Shown: positions 23,590 through 32,714, counted from the stretch's first letter. The stretch is DNA of 62,288 nucleotides from Lujinxingiaceae bacterium (GCA_013697635.1 JACCWM010000020.1:1-62288); one strand, 5' to 3'. Notes: generated by a model from the letters alone, not told the origin. Program-made: numbers and translations.

Positions 23590-25506
23590 TCAATCGCCGT
23601 CGAAGCGGCGTCTAACAAGCGCCTCGAGGCGCTCAAGCGCCGTTTTGGTCGAGAGCGTGGCCTCGCGGCGGACTTTGCGCAGCCCGCGCACGACGGTGAC
23701 GAGATCGAGGGCATTTCGATAGCGCCGGTCGAGCTTGTTGTCGAGGTAAAGCTGGCGGGCGAGGAAGCGGCGCACCTTGCCGCTGCGGGTCTTGGGGATC
23801 GAGCGAGGCGAGAGGGCGATGAGTACGTCGGGCTCGAGGTCGAGATGTCGCTTGAGCAGTGCACGCAGCGGGACCTCGACCTCGGCGCTGTCGACGCCTG
23901 ATTGGGTCTCGTAGGCGATCACGAGTGCCGCGCCAGCGAGCGCAACTTTGAGCTTTTGATGTTGGTGAGGAATGTCGAAGATCGTCGCCGTTCCCGAGCG
24001 CACACCATCGACCGAGTTGACGAAGAGCTCGACCTCATCGGGAAAGATCTGGCGGCCGGAGGCCGTGATGATCGCCTCGCAGCGACGGCCGACGAAGAAC
24101 AGATTGCCATCGGCCAGGTAGCCGACATCACCGGTGTAGAGCCAGCCGTCGATCAGTCGGGTCAAGCCCTGACGTGAATCTTCGGCGTTGATCGTGGCCT
24201 GTACATAGCCGGCCATGACGTTTGCACCGCGCAGCACGATCTCGCCGCAGACGCGCTCGGCCATGGCTTGGCCGGTGTCGTCGCGGATCTGCACCTCAAT
24301 GCCTTCGACAGGCCGGCCGATCGAGACGCAGTGCATGCGCTCGGCTGGCGAGGGCGCGCCCTCGGGGGGCAACGGACGAGCGACGGCGTCGCGCTCGAGC
24401 ACAGCGCGGTTGATGCCGTCGATGATCAGGGGTTTTTGTGGCTCGCAGATCGAGACCGCCAGCGTCGCCTCGGAGAGTCCGTAGACGGGCACAAAGACAT
24501 TGTCGCGCAGGCCGTAGGGCCGAAAACGCCGGGCAAAGGCCTCCATGTGTTGGGCGCGTACCGGCTCCGATCCGTTCATCGCGATGCGCCAGCGCGAGAG
24601 ATCGAGCCCCTCAAGATCGGACTCTTTGCAGCGACGCACACCGTAGTGGTAGGCAAAATTGGGCGCCAGGGTGAGCGAGCCGCGGTGATTGGAGAGCGCC
24701 CAAAACCAGTCCGCCGGGTGCTTGAGAAAGCGCTCAGGCTCCATGAGCACGACATCGACGCCCCAGTAAATCGAAAAAAAGACGACTGCGACCAAGCCCA
24801 TGATGTTGTCGAGCGGCAGCCATGAGACGACGACATCCTCGGAGTTGACGGCGAGCATCGCGCCGACCGCGTCCACGTTCTCCAAGATGTTGCGATGAGT
24901 GAGCATCACGCCGCGCCGCGCCGTGGTCGTGCCCGAAGTGAGCTGAATGTAGGCGACATCGTTGGCGCCAGGGCGAAGCGCCTCGAGCGTGGGCGATGCC
25001 GGTGCGCGCTCGAGCAGCGTCGGCAGGTCGGTGACCAGGTGAAAGACGCTGCTCGGAATGGTCTTTGGGCGAAGGGCGGCGTCCACGCTCGACGAAAAGA
25101 GCACGGCATGGGCGTCAAGACGCCTGGAGAGGCGAGCCCAGCGTGCAGCCACCGAGATGACATTTCCGGCCGTCTCGGCGCGTGGCATCGGCAATGGAAT
25201 CGGCAATACGCCGATCGCCATGGCGCCAAAGAGGCTGGTGAGAAATTCGAAGCTTGTGCGCTGGGACAAGAACAAACGATCGCCGGCCACCAGGCCGCTG
25301 TCGCGAAGCGCCGCGCCAACGCGCAACGCGCCCTCGAGCACCTGCGCGTAGGAGCGAAACTCCTGGCCGCCTCGCTCGTCGAGCATGTACATGCCACGCG
25401 TGGGTTGCGCGCGCGCGGTATGCTCGAACATCGCAAAGAGGCTGTGGTGGCCGGGTTCGGGCCGCCTGCCAGACGTTTTCTTGAGCAGTGTCTGATCGAC
25501 CAGCAT
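23590..25506 (-). CDS. Stand-alone fatty acyl-AMP ligase (FAAL-like, AMP-binding)
   Basis: A 638-residue adenylating enzyme. The P-loop region near 187-200 is YIQLTSGTTTARRGV, lacking the usual Gly-x-Pro-Lys-Gly. FAAL-like motifs follow: WLPLDNIMGL, MNGSEPVRAQHMEAF, VPVYGLSEATLAVS, and late GWLYTGDVGYLADGNLFFVGR and PKTRSGKVRR. FAALs activate fatty acids as acyl-AMP and hand them to acyl carrier proteins. No carrier, ketosynthase or NRPS gene is adjacent, so the acceptor must be elsewhere. Convergent with the short lipoprotein gene. Confidence 0.85.
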   Translation of the reverse strand: MLVDQTLLKKTSGRRPEPGHHSLFAMFEHTARAQPTRGMYMLDERGGQEFRSYAQVLEGALRVGAALRDSGLVAGDRLFLSQRTSFEFLTSLFGAMAIGVLPIPLPMPRAETAGNVISVAARWARLSRRLDAHAVLFSSSVDAALRPKTIPSSVFHLVTDLPTLLERAPASPTLEALRPGANDVAYIQLTSGTTTARRGVMLTHRNILENVDAVGAMLAVNSEDVVVSWLPLDNIMGLVAVVFFSIYWGVDVVLMEPERFLKHPADWFWALSNHRGSLTLAPNFAYHYGVRRCKESDLEGLDLSRWRIAMNGSEPVRAQHMEAFARRFRPYGLRDNVFVPVYGLSEATLAVSICEPQKPLIIDGINRAVLERDAVARPLPPEGAPSPAERMHCVSIGRPVEGIEVQIRDDTGQAMAERVCGEIVLRGANVMAGYVQATINAEDSRQGLTRLIDGWLYTGDVGYLADGNLFFVGRRCEAIITASGRQIFPDEVELFVNSVDGVRSGTATIFDIPHQHQKLKVALAGAALVIAYETQSGVDSAEVEVPLRALLKRHLDLEPDVLIALSPRSIPKTRSGKVRRFLARQLYLDNKLDRRYRNALDLVTVVRGLRKVRREATLSTKTALERLEALVRRRFDGD

Positions 25507-25820
25507 GTTCTATCGCCAATAAACCGCGCTTCGAGCCCATGGCCGCCAGAGCGTGGGACGAAGAGTTGTGGGTGCGCGCTTGGACTCTGCGTGATACTTC
25601 GACGTTTGCTCTTTGTAACACGTGACCTGCAGCTTCGCCATCCAAGTTGAAAGCACAATTTAAGCAGTGAAATTCCTGCCTGGGTGGTTATACTCAGGGA
25701 CCATGGACGGGGATTTTGATGAGCCGGGAACACTTCGCCGCCGTGGTGTGGTTGTAGATGAGAATGCAGCTCAACCGGTTCGCCGTCAGGCACTTTTGAG
25801 AACACACGCAAGGAGCGATC
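25507..25820 (+). other. Intergenic region with candidate promoter for the small membrane protein
   Basis: No gene supported in 314 bp. A TATACT box at 25689-25694 may be a -10 element, but no good -35 stands 17 nt before it. AAGGAG precedes ATG 25821. Confidence 0.35.
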
Positions 25821-26165
25821 ATGTCCGCCATCTTATTTGCGATCATCGGTTTTTTTGTTCAAGCACTGGCCCTGAAGGTAGCGCTGGGCGTTTTGGGCCA
25901 GCCTTCGGCACAAAACAAGTATTCGACTGCGCTGAGCGTCGCGGCCTTGTTGAACTTTTCCGGTCTTTTGCTGGGCTTTGTGCCCTTCTTTGGCTGGTTC
26001 ATCTACGCGATCTTGTGGTTGGCCGTGGTGATGGGCGTCTACCACATCGGCTTCGTACGCGGCCTGGCTGTGGCCGTCTTGCAGATCGTCGTCAAGATCG
26101 CGATCGGGCTGATCCTCTCGATCTTCGGGCTGAAGTTGAGCGGCATGTCCGTTTTCGGAATGTGA
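25821..26165 (+). CDS. Small integral membrane protein
   Basis: A 114-residue, very hydrophobic protein with three or four helices and few charged residues. A strong AAGGAG lies 7 nt before the ATG. No recognised family; the helix layout resembles small DUF-type inner membrane proteins. It ends just before a long inverted repeat shared with the convergent GAF gene. Confidence 0.75.
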   Translation: MSAILFAIIGFFVQALALKVALGVLGQPSAQNKYSTALSVAALLNFSGLLLGFVPFFGWFIYAILWLAVVMGVYHIGFVRGLAVAVLQIVVKIAIGLILSIFGLKLSGMSVFGM

Positions 26166-26181
26166 TCGAGCGGGTATTCTA

Positions 26182-26244
26182 GCCAAGAAACGCAATGCGG
26201 GCCCCGAGCAGAATTGCCTCGGGGCCCGCATTGCGTTTCTTGGC
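26182..26244. terminator. Perfect 27-bp inverted repeat between convergent genes
   Basis: Arms at 26182-26208 and 26218-26244 are exact complements (outer part GCCAAGAAACGCAATGCG) around a 9-nt loop. It lies between the stops at 26165 (+) and 26277 (-). There is no T-run directly after the stem on either strand. The stem is much longer than a usual terminator, but a bidirectional terminator is the simplest reading. Confidence 0.7.
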
Positions 26245-26276
26245 CGGCTTGTCTTGGCCGGCTTGGCGGATCAAGC

Positions 26277-27410
26277 TCAGTCGATCTTCTCGCGGCTCAT
26301 GATCACGTCGTTGACGTATTGGGCGAGCTGGCGACCGATGTAGGAGAGCGCGCTCATCTCGTTGCTCGAGAAGTTGCTGTTGGCCTTCTTGTTGATCAGC
26401 TCGATCGCCCCATAGACGCGCCCCTCGTGTTGGATGGGCGCGCAAAGCAGGGCGCGCGTCTCGTAGCCGAGGGCCTCGGAGATCTCCTTGTAGAAGCGCG
26501 GATCACGCTCCGCATCGCTGATCGCCAGGCTGACACCTTCGCGCGCGCAAAAGCCGACAAGGCCCTTACCCATCGGCACACGAAAGTCCATGATCTCCTC
26601 GGCCTTGGGGCCGCGGGCGGTGGCAAAATAGAGTTCGCGGCCGTTGACGTCGGCAAAGAGGATTGAGCCGCTCTCGGCGCCGACCTTGTTGACGGCCATG
26701 TCCATCACGAAGTTGATCACGTCCTCCATGGCCATGCTCCCCTCGTGGATGTCCTGAATCTCCAGAAAGACATCCTCGATCAAGCTCTCGGAGACTTTTT
26801 CCTCGACTCGGCCAATGTTGGCGGCGTTGCGCTCGTCGGTCTTCTGACGGGTCTCCTTGAGCACGCGCGCTTTGGGCTCCTCACTGCGCAGGGCCTTTTG
26901 TGTTGACGAGCCGATGCGCAGGCGACCGGAGTCGACGGCCCACTCCTCGGGCGCAGATTGTTCGTGCACAACGGGTTGGGCTGCGACGACCGGTTGAGCG
27001 ACCGGTTGGGCAACCGGCGCAGGTGGCTCAGGTTGGGCGACCGGCGCAGGTGGCTCAGGCTGTGGTTCCAACTCCTGCACGACGGCCACGGGCGTTTCGC
27101 GAACGAGCGCCTCGGTGCGAATCGTCGCAAACTCGGTGGCATCCTCGGGCGATTGCGGGTCAGGGGTTGGTGCTGCGGTTTCGGGATCAGCGATCTCGCG
27201 CAGGACAAAGACGCGCCGGCTGGTGGCGTCGGTGACGTGGATACTGTTGTCGCTCTTGATGTCGCACATCACGTTGCGCACGATGTCGGGCCCCTCGCCA
27301 ATCCGCTCCAGACCGGATTTGAGAGCCATCATCCAGTTGCCGGCTTCAACGGTGATGGTGACATCAAAACCATCGGTGTCCGTTGCAGGAATAAAGACTT
27401 CGTAATGCAT
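26277..27410 (-). CDS. GAF-domain protein with N-terminal beta domain
   Basis: A 377-residue soluble protein. The N-terminus (residues 1-75, MHYEVFIPATDTDGF) is a small beta-rich domain. A Pro/Ala/Gln/Glu linker with short repeats (PPAPVAQPE) follows. The C-terminus from about 205 is a GAF domain (FADVNGRELYFATARGP, VGFCAREGVSLAISDAERDPRF, GRVYGAIELINKKA). Start ATG 27410 follows GGAGGCGTTG. No output domain is fused, so it probably acts as a cytoplasmic sensor or adaptor. Followers of the same architecture occur in related deltaproteobacteria as I recall, but no role is established. Confidence 0.82.
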   Translation of the reverse strand: MHYEVFIPATDTDGFDVTITVEAGNWMMALKSGLERIGEGPDIVRNVMCDIKSDNSIHVTDATSRRVFVLREIADPETAAPTPDPQSPEDATEFATIRTEALVRETPVAVVQELEPQPEPPAPVAQPEPPAPVAQPVAQPVVAAQPVVHEQSAPEEWAVDSGRLRIGSSTQKALRSEEPKARVLKETRQKTDERNAANIGRVEEKVSESLIEDVFLEIQDIHEGSMAMEDVINFVMDMAVNKVGAESGSILFADVNGRELYFATARGPKAEEIMDFRVPMGKGLVGFCAREGVSLAISDAERDPRFYKEISEALGYETRALLCAPIQHEGRVYGAIELINKKANSNFSSNEMSALSYIGRQLAQYVNDVIMSREKID

Positions 27411-27452
27411 CAACGCCTCCTTTGAGGACTGCGAATCGGTATTTGGAATCAT

Positions 27453-27767
27453 TTAGCGCGGTTGACGAACGCCACAGGTGCCGCCCTTGCATCCACCTTC
27501 TTCGCTTCCGCAGCCCTCATCTTCCTCGACGCCATCGACGAAGTAGCCCAGCTCGAGCACGGTGCGGGCGTCCATCCAGCGCGCACTGGGCGCGTCGGCC
27601 AACAGGACGTGCTCGCAGTGCAGACAAATGTCGATAAACTCGCCATCGGCATCGAGATCGCGGGCAGTCAGCACCGCGCGCTTGCAGGTTGGGCAATCGA
27701 CGACCAGAAAGGACCCAAACTCGAGCTCGTTGCGCTCTTCAGCTTCATGGAGCGGATTTGCGGACAT
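27453..27767 (-). CDS. Small zinc-ribbon protein
   Basis: A 104-residue protein with CPTC near residue 25 and CLHC near 48, a zinc-ribbon spacing. It then has a short acidic stretch and a Gly/Cys C-terminus (CGSEEGGCKGGTCG). Start ATG 27767 gives MSANPLHEAEE; the upstream frame is hydrophobic and unlike coding sequence. It lies 42 bp upstream of the GAF gene on the same strand, so an operon is likely. Confidence 0.65.
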   Translation of the reverse strand: MSANPLHEAEERNELEFGSFLVVDCPTCKRAVLTARDLDADGEFIDICLHCEHVLLADAPSARWMDARTVLELGYFVDGVEEDEGCGSEEGGCKGGTCGVRQPR

Positions 27768-27955
27768 GGACAAGACCTGGTTTGCAAAAAATGGGGGACA
27801 GGCAAACGCAAGGCAGATCCACGCTTGCCAAAACACAAGCCGGTGCGTTGCGTGCCAGGCGCTAACATAAACTGGATAAACGGGCTTCGGCAAGTCCCAT
27901 TGGCCCTGCCAGGCGCGATTGCCCAAGGATTGAGCGCAGGCCTTCTCGGCACGGC

Positions 27956-28396
27956 TCAGTTGGCCGTGTGCTCCATGCCCAGCTTGCGTGCGGCGAGGAT
28001 GAGCATGTCGTCGACTTCGGCGCTAAAGCCCGGGTCATCGACGAGCGCCTCTTTGAGGGTATCGGCAACACGGCGGCGTTCGACGGCATCGAGCATGTCA
28101 CCAAATTTCTGGTCGACGATGATTTCGACGACTGATTCGCGCACTTCAGTGGGCGTCATGGAGTAGTCGTCGGTGAGCAAGCTTTGAGCGACCATGAGCA
28201 GTTTCGCTTCGATTTGGGCCTGTTCACCGGATTCGGTCGGCACGGCTTCGATGTCGGGTAAACATTCGAGGTCGATCTTGGTGGCGCAACTGTGGGGGCT
28301 TGTGGACGCTTTGGCCTCCTGATGAGCATCTTGCATGCGCTCGAGAAGGTTATCGGAGATCTCGGTGATGTTGGGGGGGTTGTTGCCAATCTTCAT
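27956..28396 (-). CDS. Helical protein of unknown function
   Basis: A 146-residue, acidic, mostly helical protein without signal or membrane segment. It starts MKIGNNPPNITEISDNLLERM, with a central TPTEVRESVVEIIVDQKFGDML and the end MLILAARKLGMEH. A GAGG site lies upstream; GTG 28402 is an alternative start with better spacing. It is on the same strand as the TPR and small helical genes upstream, with a 170-bp gap. No family recognised. Confidence 0.65.
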   Translation of the reverse strand: MKIGNNPPNITEISDNLLERMQDAHQEAKASTSPHSCATKIDLECLPDIEAVPTESGEQAQIEAKLLMVAQSLLTDDYSMTPTEVRESVVEIIVDQKFGDMLDAVERRRVADTLKEALVDDPGFSAEVDDMLILAARKLGMEHTAN

Positions 28397-28566
28397 GAAC
28401 ACTCAAGCCTCAAAGAGGAGCCGGGGTATCGGGTCTGGATTGGCGCAGCCGGATCCTGAAAAGACTACACGGGTCGGGGCGCGCCGGGACGTGGGCGACG
28501 TGTAGGCACACGATAGAGTTTCACGGGCCAGACGCAAGTCGAAAAATAGGAGCATGAGGGTTGTGT

Positions 28567-29031
28567 TCAAGCGCTCGTTTGCTCGATCGGCATTTGCGGC
28601 ACGACGAGCGCTGGGGGTATTTGTTTTGGGTCGAGGCCTTCGAAGCTCTCGCGCAGACTGTCGACAAAGGGCGTCCATGGATCGTCGTCACTTAGTTCGT
28701 CGTCGAGCTTGTCGAGCTCTTTGAAGCCGCGTTGAGTGCGACCTCCGAGAAAGCAGGCCTCACAAAAGTAGATGCGGGCCACGATCTCGTCGGGAAAGCG
28801 GCGCATGACGCGTGCCAGATGCTGGAGCGCCTCGCTTGTGCGCCCCGAGGCGCACAAGATCGCGCCCTGCAGCGCGGGAGCAAGGGGGTGATTTGGACAG
28901 TGGGCAATGGCCTCCTCGCAGGCGGCGATGGCCTGCTCGAAGTGTCCGTAGCCAAGCAGCAGGTAGGCGCGCTTGAGCGCTGCCTGGGCGCAGGCCAGGT
29001 GCGCGGCGTCGTGATCTGTCGAAGCATTCAT
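28567..29031 (-). CDS. TPR protein, chaperone-sized
   Basis: A 154-residue protein with about three TPR helices pairs (AALKRAYLLLGYGHFEQAIAA, LAPALQGAILCASGRTSEAL) and a FCEACFLGGRTQRGFKEL segment. The size and layout resemble small TPR chaperones or type III secretion accessory TPR proteins, which is a family-level impression only. ATG 29031 is preceded by GGAGACGACG; ATG 29043 lies 1 bp after the upstream stop. Co-transcribed with 29045-29455. Confidence 0.75.
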   Translation of the reverse strand: MNASTDHDAAHLACAQAALKRAYLLLGYGHFEQAIAACEEAIAHCPNHPLAPALQGAILCASGRTSEALQHLARVMRRFPDEIVARIYFCEACFLGGRTQRGFKELDKLDDELSDDDPWTPFVDSLRESFEGLDPKQIPPALVVPQMPIEQTSA

Positions 29032-29044
29032 CGTCGTCTCCATA

Positions 29045-29455
29045 TCAGACGTGCATGTTGTTGATCGCCGCTTTGGCGGTGTCATGGCGCACTTTCATCA
29101 GGTTGGACATCGTGGAGAAGCGCCGGTTATCGGACTGCACGGCCTCTTGCAGCTGCATGTACTGCAGGTTGAAGACCTGGTTCTCACGCTGCATGGCCCA
29201 CATCTTGTCCATTTGATCGCCAGGAGCACCCATGTTCTGTGGGCTCGCGCTTCGCAGCTCGCGCAATCCACCGACGGCGGCCTGGATGAGCTGGCCGCCC
29301 GGCACGAGAGGCGCAACGACGGCCGCCGCCGTCAGGGCGCCGTCGGCCACGCGCCCCATGAACTGACTGAATCTTCCCGGCTCAGCGGCTTTGCCGGCAG
29401 CTGAAGCGTCGACTGCCGTGTTTGGGCTGCGGCCCACATTGCCAATGTTGTTCAT
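29045..29455 (-). CDS. Small helical protein, possibly secreted or membrane-inserting
   Basis: A 136-residue protein with no signal peptide. The N-terminal 25 residues are Asn/Ser/Ala/Gly-rich and flexible. Residues 30-65 are a Gly/Ala hydrophobic stretch (ALTAAAVVAPLVPGG). Residues 80-136 are a Met/Gln-rich helix (MWAMQRENQVFNLQYMQLQ) ending in a basic amphipathic segment (NLMKVRHDTAKAAI). This layout recalls type III secretion rod or translocon-like proteins, but no family match can be claimed. GGAG site 6 nt before ATG. Paired with the TPR gene downstream. Confidence 0.7.
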   Translation of the reverse strand: MNNIGNVGRSPNTAVDASAAGKAAEPGRFSQFMGRVADGALTAAAVVAPLVPGGQLIQAAVGGLRELRSASPQNMGAPGDQMDKMWAMQRENQVFNLQYMQLQEAVQSDNRRFSTMSNLMKVRHDTAKAAINNMHV

Positions 29456-29796
29456 CGCATTCTCCGTAGGATGGAAACCTCGAGAGCCATGGGACCAGGT
29501 GTCGAATGGCCCTGATATGTTTTCGGCAAATCCGTGGGTTTTGTTGCGTACTATTTTGTTTTTTTTGATCCGAAGAACACTTCGCGTGTTTTTTAACGGC
29601 GTTGGAGTCCACGCTGAGAATAGGCGCTGGTCGACTGACTTGTTGCCACGAGCGCGCTTACGTATAGTGGAGCTTAGGGCGCGCTGGAATGCGATCGGGT
29701 CGCAGCCCGTTGTTTCAGGCGACCAAAGCTGTGCAACCTGTACCAGGGGTCGACTCGCCCTAGATTTTGATCAAGCGTGCAATGCTGAGGGATGTG
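29456..29796. other. Divergent intergenic region of the unknown cluster
   Basis: A 341-bp gap with no gene seen. Positions 29511-29600 are AT-rich with long T runs, and AACAC-ttcgc-GTGTT followed by T at about 29576-29596 forms a small hairpin. It probably holds the promoters for both divergent operons; I could not fix -35/-10 boxes. Confidence 0.4.
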
Positions 29797-30288
29797 ATGG
29801 GAATCAACCGCATGAAGATCCAAGCCAAGTCTCTCGATCTGGAGCTCTCCGGTGATCGCACGTATGTGGTCGAGGCTTATCAGGCCATACGTGGGGTGAT
29901 CATGGATCGCTTCGAGCTGACCCTTGGCGGCGGCGCCCAGGGCGAGGGCAGCGATGCCGACGCCGATGCGCCTGCTCGCCATAAGACCCAACCCCTTCAT
30001 CGGGTGGAGACGGCGGTCAACCTGCCCGAGAAGACTGTGGAGATGCCGACCAATCATATCCATGTCGTGGTCACCGGCGAGATTTACAGCAACATCTCGG
30101 TGATCGAGCGTGAGCAACTCGAAAAGAGCGTGCTGTCGCGCGTGCTCGACGCCCAGCATCTCGAGCGCATCTACATCGACCGCGCCGACCGTGATCAACT
30201 CAATGCGGTATTGCCGGTGGGCAAGGTGCTCTGGCGAGAGCTGACGACGGCCGGCCAGGCCGCGATTCGAGGCAGTGAGGGTACATGA
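29797..30288 (+). CDS. Unknown protein coupled to the beta-propeller gene
   Basis: A 163-residue soluble protein. It starts MGINRMKIQAKSLDLELSG, has an Asp/Ala/Gly linker near residue 50, and a conserved-looking alpha/beta end (HIHVVVTGEIYSNISVIE, RIYIDRADRDQLNAVLP). ATG 29797 has GAGGG upstream. Its stop overlaps the next start as ATGA, so the two are translated together and probably form a complex. No family recognised. Confidence 0.7.
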   Translation: MGINRMKIQAKSLDLELSGDRTYVVEAYQAIRGVIMDRFELTLGGGAQGEGSDADADAPARHKTQPLHRVETAVNLPEKTVEMPTNHIHVVVTGEIYSNISVIEREQLEKSVLSRVLDAQHLERIYIDRADRDQLNAVLPVGKVLWRELTTAGQAAIRGSEGT

Positions 30289-32696
30289 CCTCCGTGGAGA
30301 TCATCGTCGGACACAGTTGGAAGGAGGACGTTCGCTTCTTGAGCGATGCGCGTCTGTACCGCCCGATTGAATCCTCGGTCAATCTCATCGAAATCCGAGA
30401 CATCATCGACATCGTCGTCGATGGCAACAACATCACCTCGAATATCGCTGAGGAGAGCATCTTCGGCGTGTTTGGTGAGCTGCTCGACGCGCTCTATCGT
30501 CTGGTCAACGGTCAGAGCCAAAAGGCGATCATCGAGTTTCATTGCGAGCCCTGGGAGCTTGTGCTCGTGCCTCAGGGACGTGATTTGCTGGTATCGGTCT
30601 ACAGCGTCGACCGCCACCACCGCGTGGTGGCCGACAACATGGCGATCGGCGCCGAGGCCTTTGTCGAGGCGGTCACCGAAGCGGCCGAGACGATGCTCAC
30701 CGACTTGTTTCGCATCTCGGAGCGTTTCTCCGCAGACAGCTTCGTTCGCCGGTTCAGCTCCCAGTTGGCCCAGCTCAAACGCCAGCGCTCGATGCTCTTT
30801 GCGCCGGCGGCCAAGGGGCATGGCCAGGGTCATGGCGAGCGCGCGGCGAGCACCTCTTGCGGCAGTGGCTTGACGCTTGGTTACGCATTTGATGGCGACT
30901 GGCCCCACCTGTCGGGCTATTGCGGTGAACACGTCTTCGACCTGCACACGCTGCTTTTTCCTGGCACGGTCGAGGCCGAAGTCGATGGCCGAAGCGTCAC
31001 CTTGACCAGGGTCTACCCCTACCTGTGCGTGGTGAGCATGTTGGGCCGGGCGCGCGAATTGCTCAATTTTCTCGAGGTCAAAGAGGAGGTCTTCGACTGC
31101 GTCGAGGCCATGCCTTATGGCCACTTCGACGTCTATGGCAGGGGCAATCTGTGGAGCATTCACATCGAGAGTGATCAGGCCTGCGACGCGGCGCTCGATG
31201 TCGATGCCCACCCCCACGATTGCCTGGACAGTTTGTTGACGCTCGCGGAGCTCTTCGTCAAGGACTTGCTCAATCTCAATGCCCATCTCGAGCTCAACCA
31301 GCGTCTGGTTGACCTCGACGAGGAGGTGCGCAATCTGCGCGGCTGGCAGCAAGAGCTTTGTGGCAACAATTTGTACCTCGATAAGCCCGAGGACTATCTA
31401 CGCCGTCAGGGCCATCTCGAGCCCCGCGTGCATACGGGTGCGGTCAAGCCGAGCTTTGCCTGGCCTCTGGCATCGGTGCGCGCGCTTTTTCCGCGCATCG
31501 CCTGGCAGTACGAGGCCAATCAGATCGAGTTCGAACACATCGTCACGGCCGAGGACACGTTGATCGTGGCCAGCGTGCAGGCATTGGTCAGTGTGGAGCG
31601 CGCTACGGGCATCGCGCGCTGGAGTCACACCTGGGCGCCCGATTCCGAGCAGGCCGCGCGCTTTGCGATGGCCGGTGACTTTGCCGTCGTTGCCGAGAGC
31701 GGCCGTGGTCTTCGCCTGATCGACTGGCGCAACGGCCAAGAGCAGGCCGCCAGTGCCACGCTGACGCGCTGGTCAGGCTTGTTGGGCGCTGCGCATTTTG
31801 CCGCAGAAGGCGTGGTCGTCGTCGCCGATTTGAGCGGGCGCATCGTGGGCATCGCCAGCGAGGACGCCCGCTCGCTTTGGGAGCACACCACCGGCGGCGG
31901 CCGCTTCAGCAGCATCGCCATCTGCGGGCCGCTCGTCAGCGTCATCTCGACGGAGAGTTATGTCTCGACGCTCAACCCGGTGACGGGCGAAATCTTGTGG
32001 AAGGTCCGCCTGGGCGGCCTGCCCGACGTGGCGCCGCAGTACCATCAGGGGCGTCTGTACTGCTTTACCCACGATCTTCACCATCGCACCGTGACCGTGC
32101 ACGCCTTTTATCCGTTTACGGGTCGCTCGGTCTGGCAGATGCGCCTGGCCGGCGCGGTCGTCGGGCGTCCATGCTTCATGGACCAATGGTTGGTCCTACC
32201 GATGGAGCGCCATGGGCGGATCGTGATCGAAGGAATCGATATCGAGGCCAACCATCCCCATAGCAATTGGCAACTCGAGGTATCGAGCGCCGGCCTCTAC
32301 CAACCCACCGCGATCCAGCACGTCCACATCGATGGGGAGTCGCACGGCGTGGTCAAGACCGACCGTGCGGAGTTGACCTGCTTTCGACTGCGTGATGGCT
32401 TCGTGCGCTGGCAAATCATGCCGGCCACTGAGACGCTGCTTCTCTATGGCAATCTGCCGCTGATCCTGATCGATGACACCGTGCTCGTGGTCAACGACAG
32501 CCTCGATTTGCACGCGCTGGACACCGGTCAGCTCTTACACAGCTTCTATCCGGTCGAGGCCCCCGAGTTCGTCAGCGCGTCCGGTGGCCTCTCGATCGTG
32601 GTCGGCGAGCAAGGGGCGCACCTCGACGACGTCGACACCCTGACCGGGCTGACCTTGGGCCACTTCCTGGCGTTGGTCTCGCGCCAGGGCGGATGA
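30285..32696 (+). CDS. Large protein with novel N-terminal domain and C-terminal PQQ-like beta-propeller
   Basis: An 803-residue protein without signal peptide or membrane helix. The first 350 residues are an unfamiliar alpha/beta region (VEIIVGHSWKEDVRFL, IIEFHCEPWELVLVPQGRDLLVSVYSVD), followed by a coiled segment around 345-365. From about residue 400 there are propeller blades of PQQ/quinoprotein type (LVSVERATGIARWSH, LNPVTGEILWKVRLGG, FYPFTGRSVWQMRLAG, LHALDTGQLLHSFYP). Such propellers usually bind proteins, and here the location looks cytoplasmic. Start overlaps the upstream stop by 4 bp. Convergent with a metallophosphoesterase. Confidence 0.8.
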   Translation: MTSVEIIVGHSWKEDVRFLSDARLYRPIESSVNLIEIRDIIDIVVDGNNITSNIAEESIFGVFGELLDALYRLVNGQSQKAIIEFHCEPWELVLVPQGRDLLVSVYSVDRHHRVVADNMAIGAEAFVEAVTEAAETMLTDLFRISERFSADSFVRRFSSQLAQLKRQRSMLFAPAAKGHGQGHGERAASTSCGSGLTLGYAFDGDWPHLSGYCGEHVFDLHTLLFPGTVEAEVDGRSVTLTRVYPYLCVVSMLGRARELLNFLEVKEEVFDCVEAMPYGHFDVYGRGNLWSIHIESDQACDAALDVDAHPHDCLDSLLTLAELFVKDLLNLNAHLELNQRLVDLDEEVRNLRGWQQELCGNNLYLDKPEDYLRRQGHLEPRVHTGAVKPSFAWPLASVRALFPRIAWQYEANQIEFEHIVTAEDTLIVASVQALVSVERATGIARWSHTWAPDSEQAARFAMAGDFAVVAESGRGLRLIDWRNGQEQAASATLTRWSGLLGAAHFAAEGVVVVADLSGRIVGIASEDARSLWEHTTGGGRFSSIAICGPLVSVISTESYVSTLNPVTGEILWKVRLGGLPDVAPQYHQGRLYCFTHDLHHRTVTVHAFYPFTGRSVWQMRLAGAVVGRPCFMDQWLVLPMERHGRIVIEGIDIEANHPHSNWQLEVSSAGLYQPTAIQHVHIDGESHGVVKTDRAELTCFRLRDGFVRWQIMPATETLLLYGNLPLILIDDTVLVVNDSLDLHALDTGQLLHSFYPVEAPEFVSASGGLSIVVGEQGAHLDDVDTLTGLTLGHFLALVSRQGG

Positions 32697-32714
32697 GCAG
32701 GCTGTAAACCGGGC

